64,000 nucleotides of DNA from contig CAAFRB010000058.1 of assembly GCA_900765095.1 (NCBI GenBank), positions 1 through 64,000 of the forward strand, given 5' to 3'. Every line of letters begins with the position of its first letter. The first letter of the stretch is position 1. The notes beneath the pieces were generated by a model that was not told where the DNA came from, ran no database searches, and saw only the letters and a list, made by a program, of their open reading frames with translations. Positions 27,227-35,276 of this stretch are shown here, piece by piece. Made by a program: the position numbers and the translations under genes. Source of the stretch: Clostridia bacterium (GTDB taxonomy: Bacteria > Bacillota > Clostridia > TANB77 > UBA1234).

Positions 27227-28357
27227 CTACTCTTCCCATTTCAAATATTTTTTGCCAAAATGACCATAATTAGTAGTATTTTTGTATATAGGTTTCCTCA
27301 AGTCAAGTGCCTTTATAATCCCTTTAGGAGTTAAGTCGTACTCATGATTTATTTTATTCACTATTTCCTCATTTGAGATTTTGTTTGTTCCAAATGTTTC
27401 AACTAATATCGATACTGGCTTTGCAACACCAATTGCATAAGCAAGTTCAATTTGACATTTATCTGCTAAACCATTTTTTACAATATCTTTTGCAATCTTT
27501 CTAGCCATATACGTTGCAGACCTATCAACTTTAGTTGGATCCTTTCCTGAAAACGAGCCACCACCATGTGGAGCATAACCACCATAAGTATCTACTATTA
27601 TCTTTCTGCCTGTAAGTCCGCTATCGCCTGCCGGTCCTCCAATTACAAATCTTCCTGTAGGGTTGATAAGGTATCTAGTATCTTCATCAAGAAACTCTTC
27701 TGGTATAGTAGTCTTTATTACTTTTTCTATTACATCTTTTCTTAAAATCTCTTGTGTTACATTCTCGTCATGTTGTGCAGAAATAACTATAGCATCAATT
27801 CTTTTCGGCTTTCCGCTTTCATCATACTCCACAGTCACTTGTGTTTTTCCATCTGGTCTTAAGTATGACATAATTTCCTCTTTTCTTACACAAGCTAACT
27901 TCTTAGCAAGTTTATGAGCATAATATATAGGAAATGGCATGTATTCTTCAGTTTCATTACAAGCATATCCAAATATAATTCCTTGATCACCAGCACCTTC
28001 TCCCATGTTTTCACCACTTTTTTCCTCTTGTGATTTGTCTACACCTAATGCAATATCAGGAGATTGTTGCTTTAACATTACTTTTATTTCGCACGTATCA
28101 GCATTAAAGCCATACTCTTCCTTCGTATAACCTATGCTCTTTATTGTATCTCTCACTATTTTTTCAATATCCACTTTTGCTTTTGTTGTAACTTCGCCCA
28201 TTACAAGCACAAAATTATTATTAGCACATACTTCACAAGCAACCCTTGAATCTGGATCTTGCTCTATCATTGCATCTAAAATATTATCTGCTATTAAGTC
28301 ACATACTTTATCTGGATGTCCTTCTGTTACACTTTCACTTGTAAATAATTTTTTCAT
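27227..28357 (-). CDS. metK: S-adenosylmethionine synthetase
   Basis: A 376-residue MetK that makes SAM from methionine and ATP. Visible signatures are TSESVTEGHPDKVCD near residue 5-19, GEGAGDQGIIFGYA near 118-131 and GGGSFSGKDPTKVDRS near 255-270. Slightly shorter than many homologues (about 395). It is controlled by the SAM-I riboswitch and terminator upstream (28540-28676). Unusually, a complete copy of the intergenic repeat lies between that terminator and the start codon, giving a long 5' UTR. Confidence 0.98.
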   Translation of the reverse strand: MKKLFTSESVTEGHPDKVCDLIADNILDAMIEQDPDSRVACEVCANNNFVLVMGEVTTKAKVDIEKIVRDTIKSIGYTKEEYGFNADTCEIKVMLKQQSPDIALGVDKSQEEKSGENMGEGAGDQGIIFGYACNETEEYMPFPIYYAHKLAKKLACVRKEEIMSYLRPDGKTQVTVEYDESGKPKRIDAIVISAQHDENVTQEILRKDVIEKVIKTTIPEEFLDEDTRYLINPTGRFVIGGPAGDSGLTGRKIIVDTYGGYAPHGGGSFSGKDPTKVDRSATYMARKIAKDIVKNGLADKCQIELAYAIGVAKPVSILVETFGTNKISNEEIVNKINHEYDLTPKGIIKALDLRKPIYKNTTNYGHFGKKYLKWEE

Positions 28358-28386
28358 ATTAAACGTTTCCTTTCTATTCTATTACT

Positions 28387-28546
28387 CAGAGATGGAAATC
28401 TACGATTTTCATTCTTTCGACCCTCGAGAGTTTTCGACTGAAAATGAGAAAAGTTCTCGCATAAATTAAAGTTTTTTTATACAATAGGAAAGATAATTAA
28501 TGCATAAAAGGTTGCAAATTTGTTAATTTCCTATTGTATAAAAAAA
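28387..28546 (+). repeat. Intergenic repeat, copy F (full length)
   Basis: A complete element: alpha hairpin (ATGGAAATC-TAC-GATTTTCAT), beta hairpin (CTCGAGAGTTTTCGACTG ... AAAAGTTCTCG), linker CATAAATTAAAG, and gamma palindrome with perfect 16-bp arms (28476-28491, 28527-28542). Its outer A-run merges with the T-tract of the SAM riboswitch terminator, so the repeat is transcribed inside the metK 5' UTR. Confidence 0.9.
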
Positions 28547-28569
28547 CGATAGGACACAAAATCCTATCG
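28540..28569 (-). terminator. SAM riboswitch expression-platform terminator
   Basis: On the minus strand, CGATAGGA-TTTTGTG-TCCTATCG (perfect 8-bp stem) followed by seven Ts. It directly follows the aptamer and precedes metK. Confidence 0.9.
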
Positions 28570-28577
28570 CTAACATT

Positions 28578-28676
28578 TTGTATCACTCAAGCCTTTGCTT
28601 GTCGGTATTAGCACCTTAGTTTTAACTAGGTTGCTGTGGAGTCATAAAGCCGATCTCTCGTCCACTCTTGATATCT
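28578..28676 (-). ncRNA. SAM-I (S-box) riboswitch upstream of metK
   Basis: On the minus strand this contains the S-box hallmarks: TATCAAGAG at the 5' side of P1, GGACGAGAGATCGGC, the core CAGCAACC, GGTGCTAATACC, and GAGTGATA closing P1. SAM binding should favour the downstream terminator and shut off metK, the standard S-box logic. It sits 40 nt after the yqeY stop. Confidence 0.95.
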
Positions 28677-28715
28677 ATTTATTCACATTATTATCAAATT
28701 TTATTCATAAGCGTT

Positions 28716-29156
28716 TCACGCCAACATAGAACGTACTATATCGCTTAATAACTTGTTATCTGCTCTTCCCGCTGTTTTTGTTTTAGCAATCTGCATTACT
28801 TTTCCCATGTCTTTTATAGAAGTAGCGCCAGCCTCTTTAACAGCATCTTCAACTATCTTCTGAATCTCTTCTTTAGTAAGTTCTGCTGGTAAATATGCTT
28901 TTATAATTGCAATCTCGTCATTAACTTCAGAAATCAAATCGTTTCTTCCACTTTTTTCAATATCCGCTAATGTTTCTTTTCTCTTCTTTAACTCTTTAGC
29001 AATTATTTCTAGTATTTCATTTTCACCTAATTCTTTTTGGGTATCTTTTTCTATTTGTAATATTGCAGATCTTATCATCATTATTGTGTTCTTTTTTAGT
29101 TCGTTTTTTTCTTTCATAGCATTTTTGAAGTCTTCTAATAATTGTTCTTTTAGCAC
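28716..29156 (-). CDS. yqeY: GatB/YqeY domain protein
   Basis: A 146-residue YqeY-like protein, the stand-alone form of the tRNA-binding tail of GatB. Features are a helical N-terminal half (LLEDFKNAMKEKNELKKNT) and the closing segment DMGKVMQIAKTKTAGRADN. It is next to rpsU, a common pairing in Firmicutes. The exact role is unsettled in the family. Separated from rpsU by a strong terminator, so it likely depends on read-through or its own promoter. Confidence 0.93.
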   Translation of the reverse strand: MLKEQLLEDFKNAMKEKNELKKNTIMMIRSAILQIEKDTQKELGENEILEIIAKELKKRKETLADIEKSGRNDLISEVNDEIAIIKAYLPAELTKEEIQKIVEDAVKEAGATSIKDMGKVMQIAKTKTAGRADNKLLSDIVRSMLA

Positions 29157-29195
29157 AATATCACACTCCTTTATAGCAAGATTCGTTTCTATTCT

Positions 29196-29226
29196 ATAAA
29201 AACTAAGGCAGATTTTTCAATCTGCC
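29196..29226 (-). terminator. rpsU intrinsic terminator
   Basis: On the minus strand, GGCAGATT-GAAA-AATCTGCC (perfect 8-bp stem, tetraloop) followed by TTAGTTTTTA. Confidence 0.9.
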
Positions 29227-29260
29227 TCAACACTGTATGCTTTACAATCTATATTAAAAA

Positions 29261-29434
29261 TTAAAACTTTCTCTTTCTAGCAGCCTCTGATTTTTTCTTT
29301 CTTTTTACACTTGGCTTTTCATAATGCTCTCTTTTTCTAACCTCTTGTAAAACTCCACTTTTTGCACAATCTCTTTTGAATCTCTTTAGTGCATTATCTA
29401 TTGACTCATTATCTCTAATTCTGATACCTGACAT
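29261..29434 (-). CDS. rpsU: 30S ribosomal protein S21
   Basis: A 57-residue S21 (MSGIRIRDNESIDNALKRFK, basic C terminus KKKSEAARKRKF). It helps position mRNA on the 30S platform. The ATG at 29434 follows GGAGGGAAAAGG; a longer in-frame start is not supported. Downstream of rpsT and upstream of a strong terminator. Confidence 0.97.
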   Translation of the reverse strand: MSGIRIRDNESIDNALKRFKRDCAKSGVLQEVRKREHYEKPSVKRKKKSEAARKRKF

Positions 29435-29498
29435 CCTTTTCCCTCCTTCCAAAGCGCTTTACTTAAGTACAGTACCATGTTTCAGGTACCGCATAATA

Positions 29499-29759
29499 CT
29501 AAAGTGTATTTAAAGCTCTTGCAAGGCTTGATTTTTTTCTAGAAGCAGTATTATCTTTAATAACTCCTTTATTTGCAGCTTTCTCAACAGCTTTTGTTGC
29601 TACTTTAAATAATTCTGTTGCTTTTTCTTTATTTCCTTCTTCAACAGCAACTTTAAAGTTCTTTACAGCTGTCTTATAAGCAGTTTTAACCATAGCGTTT
29701 TGTGCTGATCTAGTTTTTGTTGTTTTTACTCTTTTGATTGCAGATTTAATATTTGGCAT
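29499..29759 (-). CDS. rpsT: 30S ribosomal protein S20
   Basis: An 86-residue S20 (MPNIKSAIKRVKTTKTRSAQ), a helical bundle that binds 16S rRNA early in assembly. The start follows AAAGGAGGTGCAATTGAT. Its promoter is at 29805-29833 and it is probably co-transcribed with rpsU. Confidence 0.97.
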   Translation of the reverse strand: MPNIKSAIKRVKTTKTRSAQNAMVKTAYKTAVKNFKVAVEEGNKEKATELFKVATKAVEKAANKGVIKDNTASRKKSSLARALNTL

Positions 29760-29804
29760 ATCAATTGCACCTCCTTTTGCACATTTTGTCAGTTTACTTA
29801 CGAT

Positions 29805-29833
29805 AGTGTAGCATACTACTGCCAAAAATGCAA
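29805..29833 (-). promoter_or_regulatory. Sigma-A promoter for rpsT-rpsU
   Basis: On the minus strand, TTGCAT, a 17-nt spacer and TACACT, about 45-75 nt before the rpsT start. Confidence 0.6.
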
Positions 29834-30031
29834 GTATTATTTTACAATTTTACATAAATTTGGTTATAGCTACAACTACTCTTTCCCTAGGTATTCACGT
29901 AATATATGCTGATATTTGTGCTTGTTTACACTAATATTTGTCTAAATTTTTATAAAATTGTAAACCAATTATTTCCGTAATATTTATAGTATTTTTTGCT
30001 TATTTTTCAAGTGTTTACAAGTTTTTTGTGA

Positions 30032-30060
30032 TTGATTTTTATAGTTTACCATGCTATAAT
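30032..30060 (+). promoter_or_regulatory. Sigma-A promoter for the small membrane protein
   Basis: TTGATT (30032-30037), a 17-nt spacer and a perfect TATAAT (30055-30060). Confidence 0.75.
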
Positions 30061-30093
30061 TATGTTATACAGTCTGAATAGGAGATGGTTTCT

Positions 30094-30354
30094 ATGGTAA
30101 ATAATATTGTAAACAAATTAAATTCTATAAATAATTTTTCTAAAAAAATAATTGTCGTAGCTTCTATTGTTTCTCTAATATTATGTGTTACTGGCACCGG
30201 TATAATTACATATAACGATAACGGTAGCTCAACAATGATGCTATACACGATAGGTTCTACAATGATTTACACATCAATTGTATTATTTGCACAGTTTGTA
30301 ATTGGTAGCCTTGTCATCGACTTTGTAAATACTTTAATTAATAATAAAGATTAA
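30094..30354 (+). CDS. Small membrane protein, unknown
   Basis: An 86-residue protein with two hydrophobic helices (IIVVASIVSLILCVTGTGII and SIVLFAQFVIGSLVIDFV). No family recognised. The start at 30094 is favoured because AGGAG lies 9 nt upstream; the ATG at 30085 touches the binding site. Strong sigma-A promoter upstream. It converges on and overlaps the glycosylase stop by 4 bp. Confidence 0.7.
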   Translation: MVNNIVNKLNSINNFSKKIIVVASIVSLILCVTGTGIITYNDNGSSTMMLYTIGSTMIYTSIVLFAQFVIGSLVIDFVNTLINNKD

Positions 30355-31193
30355 AAATTCGACCTCATGTAATAAAACAGATATTGTTGTGCGATTCCTG
30401 CATGCTCTCCAAATTTGTGTTCTGCAAATGTGGAGATTTTTTTTATATCTTTTGACTCGTTATAAAGCTGTGCCATGACCTTTTTAATCCATGTGTCTAC
30501 CGGGAAAGCCTCTCCCTTTTTCATAGAGAAAAGTAATATGCAATCTGCTACCTTTGCACCAACACCTGGTATTTGCAGTAAATTACTTTTAGCTTCTTTG
30601 TAGCTCATTTTCTTTATCTCGCTTAAATTTATACCACCAGAGCACACCATTTGTGTAGCATTATATACATATTTATCTCTAAAGCCTAGATTAAGACCTC
30701 TTAAGTCATCTATACTTGCCAAAGATAATTCTTCTGGAGTTGGGAATTTATAATATTCTTTTCCATTCCAACTTATTTTCTGCCCATATACCCTCGATAT
30801 ATTCTCAACAATCCTTGATATTCTCGGAATGTTATTTGCAGCAGATATTATAAAACTTATAAGCATTTCCCAAGGGTCTTGATTCAATATTCTAATTCCG
30901 TAACCATATTCAATTGCTTTCTTCATATTTAAGTCATTTTCTTGTAATTTTTCTTTTATTAATGTGTAATCTGTTTTACAGTCAAAATAGTCCAGAATTT
31001 TATCTCTATCTTTTTCATCAAAATTTCCAGATATGATAACATCTTTATTTTCTTTCTTTATATTAATAACTCCATATTTAATTACGCCTGTATAGCTTCC
31101 ATCATTTTCTTTTTGCCACCTAAAACACTGTCCACATTCGAAAATGTGGACAGGTTCAAAGTCGCTTAAATTATTAAGTTTAATTATCGCCAT
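30351..31193 (-). CDS. 8-oxoguanine DNA glycosylase, OGG1 type
   Basis: A 280-residue HhH-GPD glycosylase. The helix-hairpin-helix and active site read LLQIPGVGAKVADCILLF near 205-222, carrying the catalytic Lys, with the essential Asp in AFPVDTW near 230-236. This matches bacterial OGG1, which removes 8-oxoguanine and nicks the abasic site. The start follows TGAGGAGAAGAA. It is translationally close to tdk: the zero-frame tdk stop overlaps this gene by 14 bp, while the +1 tdk stop lies just before its ribosome binding site. Confidence 0.92.
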   Translation of the reverse strand: MAIIKLNNLSDFEPVHIFECGQCFRWQKENDGSYTGVIKYGVINIKKENKDVIISGNFDEKDRDKILDYFDCKTDYTLIKEKLQENDLNMKKAIEYGYGIRILNQDPWEMLISFIISAANNIPRISRIVENISRVYGQKISWNGKEYYKFPTPEELSLASIDDLRGLNLGFRDKYVYNATQMVCSGGINLSEIKKMSYKEAKSNLLQIPGVGAKVADCILLFSMKKGEAFPVDTWIKKVMAQLYNESKDIKKISTFAEHKFGEHAGIAQQYLFYYMRSNF

Positions 31194-31752
31194 TTCTTCT
31201 CCTCAAATTACTATTCTCTCGCCGGTTCATCCTCTTTGCCCAACAATGGCCACACAATGGGACATATTCTTTATCGCCAATCAGAATGTCTTTATCCTTA
31301 TTCCCAATGTGAAAAGAATGAGTAGCACTACCACACTTACAATCCACGCAAATAGCCTTCCTCTTATCTACAGAAGTAGCTATGCAGAGTAAATCACGCA
31401 TGATAGCAAATGGTTTTCCTTCTGCTGTCATATCCAAGCCTGCAATGTAGAAATTCTTACCTTCATTTGCCAAATTTTGAATTATATGAATATCACCTTC
31501 TAGGAATTGAAATTCATCAATGAAGTAATCCTGTGCATCGTAAGACAAGATTTCGCTAAGATTAGAAATGCAAAAAGCCTCAATGCTTCCTGCGTTCCGA
31601 CTCTTTATGGTGTCCTTTCCAAACCGTTCATCAATAACTGGTTTAAACGCAACTGTTTTTCTTCCAGCTATCATTGACCTCTCATACTCAGCAAGTAAAA
31701 AAGCAGTTTTCCTCGAAAACATTGGCCCCGTATACACCACAATCTCAGCCAT
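31180..31752 (-). CDS. tdk: Thymidine kinase (TK1 type) with an in-frame CGG near the end
   Basis: A TK1-family thymidine kinase of 182-190 residues. The P-loop reads GPMFSRKT near residues 8-15, with Arg (AGG) where family members have Gly. Walker B-like YFIDEFQF is near 75 and the zinc-binding Cys pairs (VDCKC, CGHC) near 138 and 166. The start at 31752 follows AAAGGAGCTTTTGTA. In the zero frame the protein ends NRRENSNLRRRNGDN and overlaps the glycosylase gene. Skipping the C of the only CGG (31224-31222) gives NGERIVI and a stop at 31205-31203, directly before the glycosylase ribosome binding site. Confidence 0.9.
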   Translation of the reverse strand: MAEIVVYTGPMFSRKTAFLLAEYERSMIAGRKTVAFKPVIDERFGKDTIKSRNAGSIEAFCISNLSEILSYDAQDYFIDEFQFLEGDIHIIQNLANEGKNFYIAGLDMTAEGKPFAIMRDLLCIATSVDKRKAICVDCKCGSATHSFHIGNKDKDILIGDKEYVPLCGHCWAKRMNRRENSNLRRRNGDN

Positions 31753-31821
31753 TACAAAAGCTCCTTTCACAGATTCTTTTTTATTTATCAACCATCAAAT
31801 ACTATATACAATAATTTTAAA

Positions 31822-31850
31822 TTGTGCAATATATTTTTCAGTGGTATAAT
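31822..31850 (+). promoter_or_regulatory. Promoter for the TraX-like gene
   Basis: TTGTGC (31822-31827), a 17-nt spacer and TATAAT (31845-31850) preceded by TGG (extended -10). Confidence 0.75.
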
Positions 31851-31901
31851 ATGGAATAGCATTTGGAATGCTTAATATACAGCTTTTAGAAAGGAAAAAA
31901 T

Positions 31902-32564
31902 ATGTCATCTTCAATTTTAAAGATTTTAGCATGTATTTTTATGTTAATAGATCATATTGGATTTTGCCTACTTCCAGGGTTGCCAATACTTAGAATAATA
32001 GGAAGGCTTGCATTTCCAATTTTTGCTTTTCAGATAGCTGTTGGATTTAAGCATACTAGTAACAGAAAAAAATATTTTCTTAGAATGTTGATTTTTGCAT
32101 TAGTTTCGCAAATACCATTTTTCATTTTCAGAGATGTAGCAGGTTATTCTGGTATAGCACTTAATATAGGATTTACGTTCGTGTTATCCATAATTTCGCT
32201 TTACTTTGTTGAGTTAGCAAAAAAGAAAAATATACTTTTTGCACTGCTAGCAATCCCTGTATTGATATTAGCTAGTTATTTAAATGTTGATTACAAATGG
32301 TATGGTATAGCTGTTGTTATAACTTTTTACTTATTTGATTTAAAAAGTGCATTTGGATTTGTATCAACCTTTATCATATTGTTAGCACTTTTGCTTGTGC
32401 ATGTATATACATCAAACACTTCGGCAATTCAGCTGTACTCGCTATTTTCACTAATATTGCTGATGTTCTATAATAATAAAAAAGGGTATGATTTGAGATA
32501 TTTATTTTATGCATTTTATCCTGTGCATTTATTGATACTTAGTTTGATTAAGTATATAATGTGA
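31902..32564 (+). CDS. TraX-family membrane acyltransferase-like protein
   Basis: A 220-residue membrane protein with about eight helices. The N-terminal ILKILACIFMLIDHIG and LRIIGRLAFPIFAFQIAVGF segments are the TraX signature. The founding TraX N-acetylates F pilin, but chromosomal TraX homologues in Firmicutes mostly have no known role. AAAGGAAAAAAT precedes the start. Monocistronic with a good promoter. Confidence 0.88.
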   Translation: MSSSILKILACIFMLIDHIGFCLLPGLPILRIIGRLAFPIFAFQIAVGFKHTSNRKKYFLRMLIFALVSQIPFFIFRDVAGYSGIALNIGFTFVLSIISLYFVELAKKKNILFALLAIPVLILASYLNVDYKWYGIAVVITFYLFDLKSAFGFVSTFIILLALLLVHVYTSNTSAIQLYSLFSLILLMFYNNKKGYDLRYLFYAFYPVHLLILSLIKYIM

Positions 32565-32589
32565 AAGTTCTCATTTATTTTATGTTTTT

Positions 32590-32618
32590 TTCACAAAGAA
32601 GACATATTTTTTTATTAA
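32590..32618 (+). promoter_or_regulatory. Promoter for the two-component operon
   Basis: TTCACA (32590-32595), a 17-nt spacer and TATTAA (32613-32618). Moderate match. Confidence 0.45.
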
Positions 32619-32653
32619 TATTTAATTAAAGTTTTATTAAAAGGGTGAGTTAA

Positions 32654-33322
32654 TTGAGTGATTTTAAAATATTAGTTGTTGATGATGAAGCTCGTATGCG
32701 TAAGCTTCTAAAAGATTTTTTAAGTATGAATAATTATGAAGTGATTGAAGCAGAAAATGGTCAAAAAGCTTTAGAGGTTTTTAGTATGAATCCAGATACA
32801 AGCTTAATCATATTAGATATAATGATGCCATTATTAGATGGTTGGTCTACACTTCGTGAAATAAGGAAAACATCAAAGATTCCAGTTATAATGTTGACCG
32901 CTCGTGGTGAAGAACGTGATGAGTTGTTTGGATTTGAACTTGGTGTAGATGAATATATTTCTAAGCCATTTAGTCCTAAGATTCTAGTTGCAAGAGTAGA
33001 GGCTTTATTAAAAAGATGTTATCCATCATCTGATTCGGTAACGAGTTATGATGGCATTGTTATTGATACAGATGCTCACATTGTTACTGTTGATGGCCAA
33101 AATGCAGACCTTAGTATGAAGGAGTTTGAACTTCTTAAGTTTTTAGTAGATAATAAAGGCTCTGCATTATCTCGTGAGAAAATTCTAAATCACGTATGGA
33201 ATTATGATTACTATGGTGATTCAAGAACTATCGATAGCCATATAAAAAAGATACGTAAAAAATTAGGCAAAAAAGGAGAACACATTCAAACTATTAGAGG
33301 ACTAGGGTATAAATTCGAATAA
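32654..33322 (+). CDS. OmpR/PhoB-type response regulator
   Basis: A 222-residue regulator. The receiver domain has the acidic pair (VVDDEARM), the phospho-acceptor Asp in LIILDIMMPLLDG near residue 54 and the conserved Lys in YISKPF near 106. The C-terminal winged helix ends SRTIDSHIKKIRKKLG and IRGLGYKFE. It starts with TTG after AAAAGGGTGAGTTAA. It is followed 24 bp later by its sensor kinase. Confidence 0.95.
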   Translation: MSDFKILVVDDEARMRKLLKDFLSMNNYEVIEAENGQKALEVFSMNPDTSLIILDIMMPLLDGWSTLREIRKTSKIPVIMLTARGEERDELFGFELGVDEYISKPFSPKILVARVEALLKRCYPSSDSVTSYDGIVIDTDAHIVTVDGQNADLSMKEFELLKFLVDNKGSALSREKILNHVWNYDYYGDSRTIDSHIKKIRKKLGKKGEHIQTIRGLGYKFE

Positions 33323-33346
33323 AATAGTTTGTTTAGGAGGAAAGTT

Positions 33347-34831
33347 ATGAAAAAGACTTCAATAAATTCTAAATTGTCGCTTTGTTTTTCTGCGTTAGTA
33401 TTGCTAGTAATTCTAGCAATATTAATTTTGAATTCAACAGTTTTAGAAGGATATTATCAAAATTTCAAGGAGAAAAGCTTGATAAAAGTTTTTAATTCTA
33501 TAAACGAAACTTATATTAGCAGTTCTGGAGATGATGATTATGTTGAATTAGAAAAAATAGAAACAAATCAAAATATGGACATAGTTATCAAGGATGGAAA
33601 GAAATTGACTGTTTATTCCACTTCTAAGGATTTTTCAAACAACCTTTGGATTTCACGTGACTACGTTTCTTTAAATATTGATTATATTAACAATCATTTA
33701 TCCGACACCACTTCGTATTTTACAACAATAATCAGTGATGATAGAATTCATTCCGAGTTCGTTGCGCTATTCGGTAAGTTAGATAATGGATATATGGTCT
33801 TCATAAGAACACCAATTGAGTCTATAAAAGAAAGTGTTTCCGTAACAAATAAATTCTTGTTACTAGTGGGAGTCATTTCAATAACAGCTGCTGGTATTTT
33901 GTCACTATTTATTTCCGAATCATTTACAAAACCTATAAAAGAGGTAACAAATGTGGCAAAGAGCATTAGTGAATTAGACTTTTCAAAGTATTGCTTAATA
34001 GATACGAACGACGAGATAGAAACGTTGGGTAATAGTATAAATATTTTGTCTAAGAAACTAGAAACTAAGATTCAAGAATTAAACAATGCAAATATTGAAT
34101 TAGAAAAAGATGTGGAGCAAAAATCTAAGCTAGCTGAGATGAGAAGTCAATTCGTTTCCGATGTATCACACGAATTAAAGACCCCAATCGCTCTTATTCA
34201 AGGATACGCAGAAGGTCTGATAGATGGCATTGCAACCACAGAGGAAGATAAGAAATATTATCTCGAAGTAATTTTGGACGAAGCAAATAAGATGAGCTCT
34301 TTAACACATGACTTATTAGATTTATCTAACTTAGAATACGGTAAAAATAATTTGAATATTGAAAGATTTAACTTGATAGAGCTTATATCTGGCGTAATAA
34401 AGAAAAACGAAATAATTTTTAACGAAAAAAAAATTAATTGTTCATTTGTACATGATGATGATGAGTTATATGTTGATGGTGATATCTTTAGAATAGAGCA
34501 AGTTCTTACAAACTATATAAACAATGCTGTTAAAAACATTGATGATAATAAAGATTTAAAAATAATCATAGTGCATGATGAAAAGAAAGCAAAAATACGT
34601 GTATTTAACTCTGGCAAACATATTGAAAGAGAAAATTTAAGTAGAATATGGACTAAATTCTACAAGGTAGATTCTGCAAGGACTCGTGATTTAAGTGGAT
34701 CTGGAATCGGTCTATCTTTGGTAAAGGCAATTATGGATCAGCATAAAAATCATTATGGAGTAAATAATGTTGATGGTGGTGTGGAGTTTTGGTTTGAACT
34801 AAACATAAACAAAGAATCCGAAATCGTTTAA
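33347..34831 (+). CDS. Sensor histidine kinase
   Basis: A 494-residue kinase. Two membrane helices (near 10-30 and 165-190) flank an extracellular sensor of about 130 residues. Then come a HAMP domain (FTKPIKEVTNVAKSI), the phospho-acceptor H box VSDVSHELKTPIALIQGY near 275, and the ATP-binding N and G boxes (NYINNAVKN, GSGIGLSLVKAI). It should phosphorylate the regulator encoded just upstream. The start at 33347 follows TTTAGGAGGAAAGTT. The signal is unknown; order and build resemble VanRS/PhoPR-type systems. Confidence 0.95.
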   Translation: MKKTSINSKLSLCFSALVLLVILAILILNSTVLEGYYQNFKEKSLIKVFNSINETYISSSGDDDYVELEKIETNQNMDIVIKDGKKLTVYSTSKDFSNNLWISRDYVSLNIDYINNHLSDTTSYFTTIISDDRIHSEFVALFGKLDNGYMVFIRTPIESIKESVSVTNKFLLLVGVISITAAGILSLFISESFTKPIKEVTNVAKSISELDFSKYCLIDTNDEIETLGNSINILSKKLETKIQELNNANIELEKDVEQKSKLAEMRSQFVSDVSHELKTPIALIQGYAEGLIDGIATTEEDKKYYLEVILDEANKMSSLTHDLLDLSNLEYGKNNLNIERFNLIELISGVIKKNEIIFNEKKINCSFVHDDDELYVDGDIFRIEQVLTNYINNAVKNIDDNKDLKIIIVHDEKKAKIRVFNSGKHIERENLSRIWTKFYKVDSARTRDLSGSGIGLSLVKAIMDQHKNHYGVNNVDGGVEFWFELNINKESEIV

Positions 34832-34865
34832 TTTCCAGATTCTCGATTGTCATGAATTTTTGAGA

Positions 34866-34935
34866 TAGAATAAAAAGAAAATTTTTCCAACATAAATTAA
34901 AGTTTTTCATATTCAATTTTCTTTTTATTCACATT
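34866..34935 (+). repeat. Intergenic repeat-related palindrome, copy H
   Basis: Perfect 15-bp arms GAATAAAAAGAAAAT (34868-34882) and ATTTTCTTTTTATTC (34916-34930) enclose CATAAATTAAAGTTTTTCAT, the linker seen in the other repeats. The stem sequence is unlike the other copies. It follows the kinase stop and may serve as its terminator. Confidence 0.6.
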
Positions 34936-34984
34936 CTATACACAATTCATTGATATCTTATATATAGTGAAATGAATAAATTTT

Positions 34985-35176
34985 AACGAGTATTTATTTA
35001 TTTTACACGTGAGTTATTGATTATGAGTGGTTTTGTTACCTTTTCTTCTCCTACGGTTCTATAGCCGTATTAGAAACCAGATTTTCATATAAATTATTTG
35101 TGATAACTCACTTCCCTTACTTTTGATGGCAAACTTCTTTATGGTTCCCCCTTTTAGAAGTTTGCCATATTTTTTA
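34985..35176 (+). ncRNA. Candidate structured non-coding RNA with its own terminator
   Basis: No ORF. A possible promoter (TTGATA, about 17 nt, TGAATA) lies just upstream. A rod-like fold is possible: GTGAGTTAT (35009-35017) pairs with ATAACTCAC (35103-35111). Inside it, TATGA/TCATA, TGGTTT/AAACCA and TACGG-TTCTATAG-CCGTA can pair. A perfect 11-bp terminator follows at 35128-35176. The length of about 190 nt and the rod shape recall 6S RNA, but no 6S consensus or other family was recognised. The next gene is on the other strand, so it is not a leader. Confidence 0.55.
35128..35176 (+). terminator. Terminator of the candidate RNA
   Basis: GGCAAACTTCT (35128-35138) and AGAAGTTTGCC (35156-35166), perfect 11 bp, followed by ATATTTTTTAT. 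Confidence 0.9.
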
Positions 35177-35257
35177 TGCGAGAATTTTTCTTTCTTTTAA
35201 ATCAAAAACTCTCGGGGTTCTAAAGACTGAAAGTCGAATCTTTTCAGCTTTCTTGTG
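35169..35257 (-). repeat. Intergenic repeat, copy I (reverse orientation)
   Basis: Reading on the minus strand: alpha-like hairpin (AAGCTGAAAAG ... CTTTCAGTCTT), then the beta hairpin (CCCCGAGAGTTTTTG ... AAAAATTCTCGCATA). It starts inside the T-tract of the candidate RNA terminator. Confidence 0.7.
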
Positions 35258-35276
35258 CAAAAGATTTTATTCCTCA

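Noticed and set aside
31714..31720. AGG at the Tdk P-loop Gly position suggested AGG might code for Gly
   Set aside because: AGG is at conserved Arg positions elsewhere, for example GRLAFP in the TraX-like protein, so AGG is Arg here.
34985..35176. Naming the candidate RNA as 6S, SRP RNA, RNase P RNA or tmRNA
   Set aside because: None of the conserved core motifs of those families is visible; only size and rod shape recall 6S.
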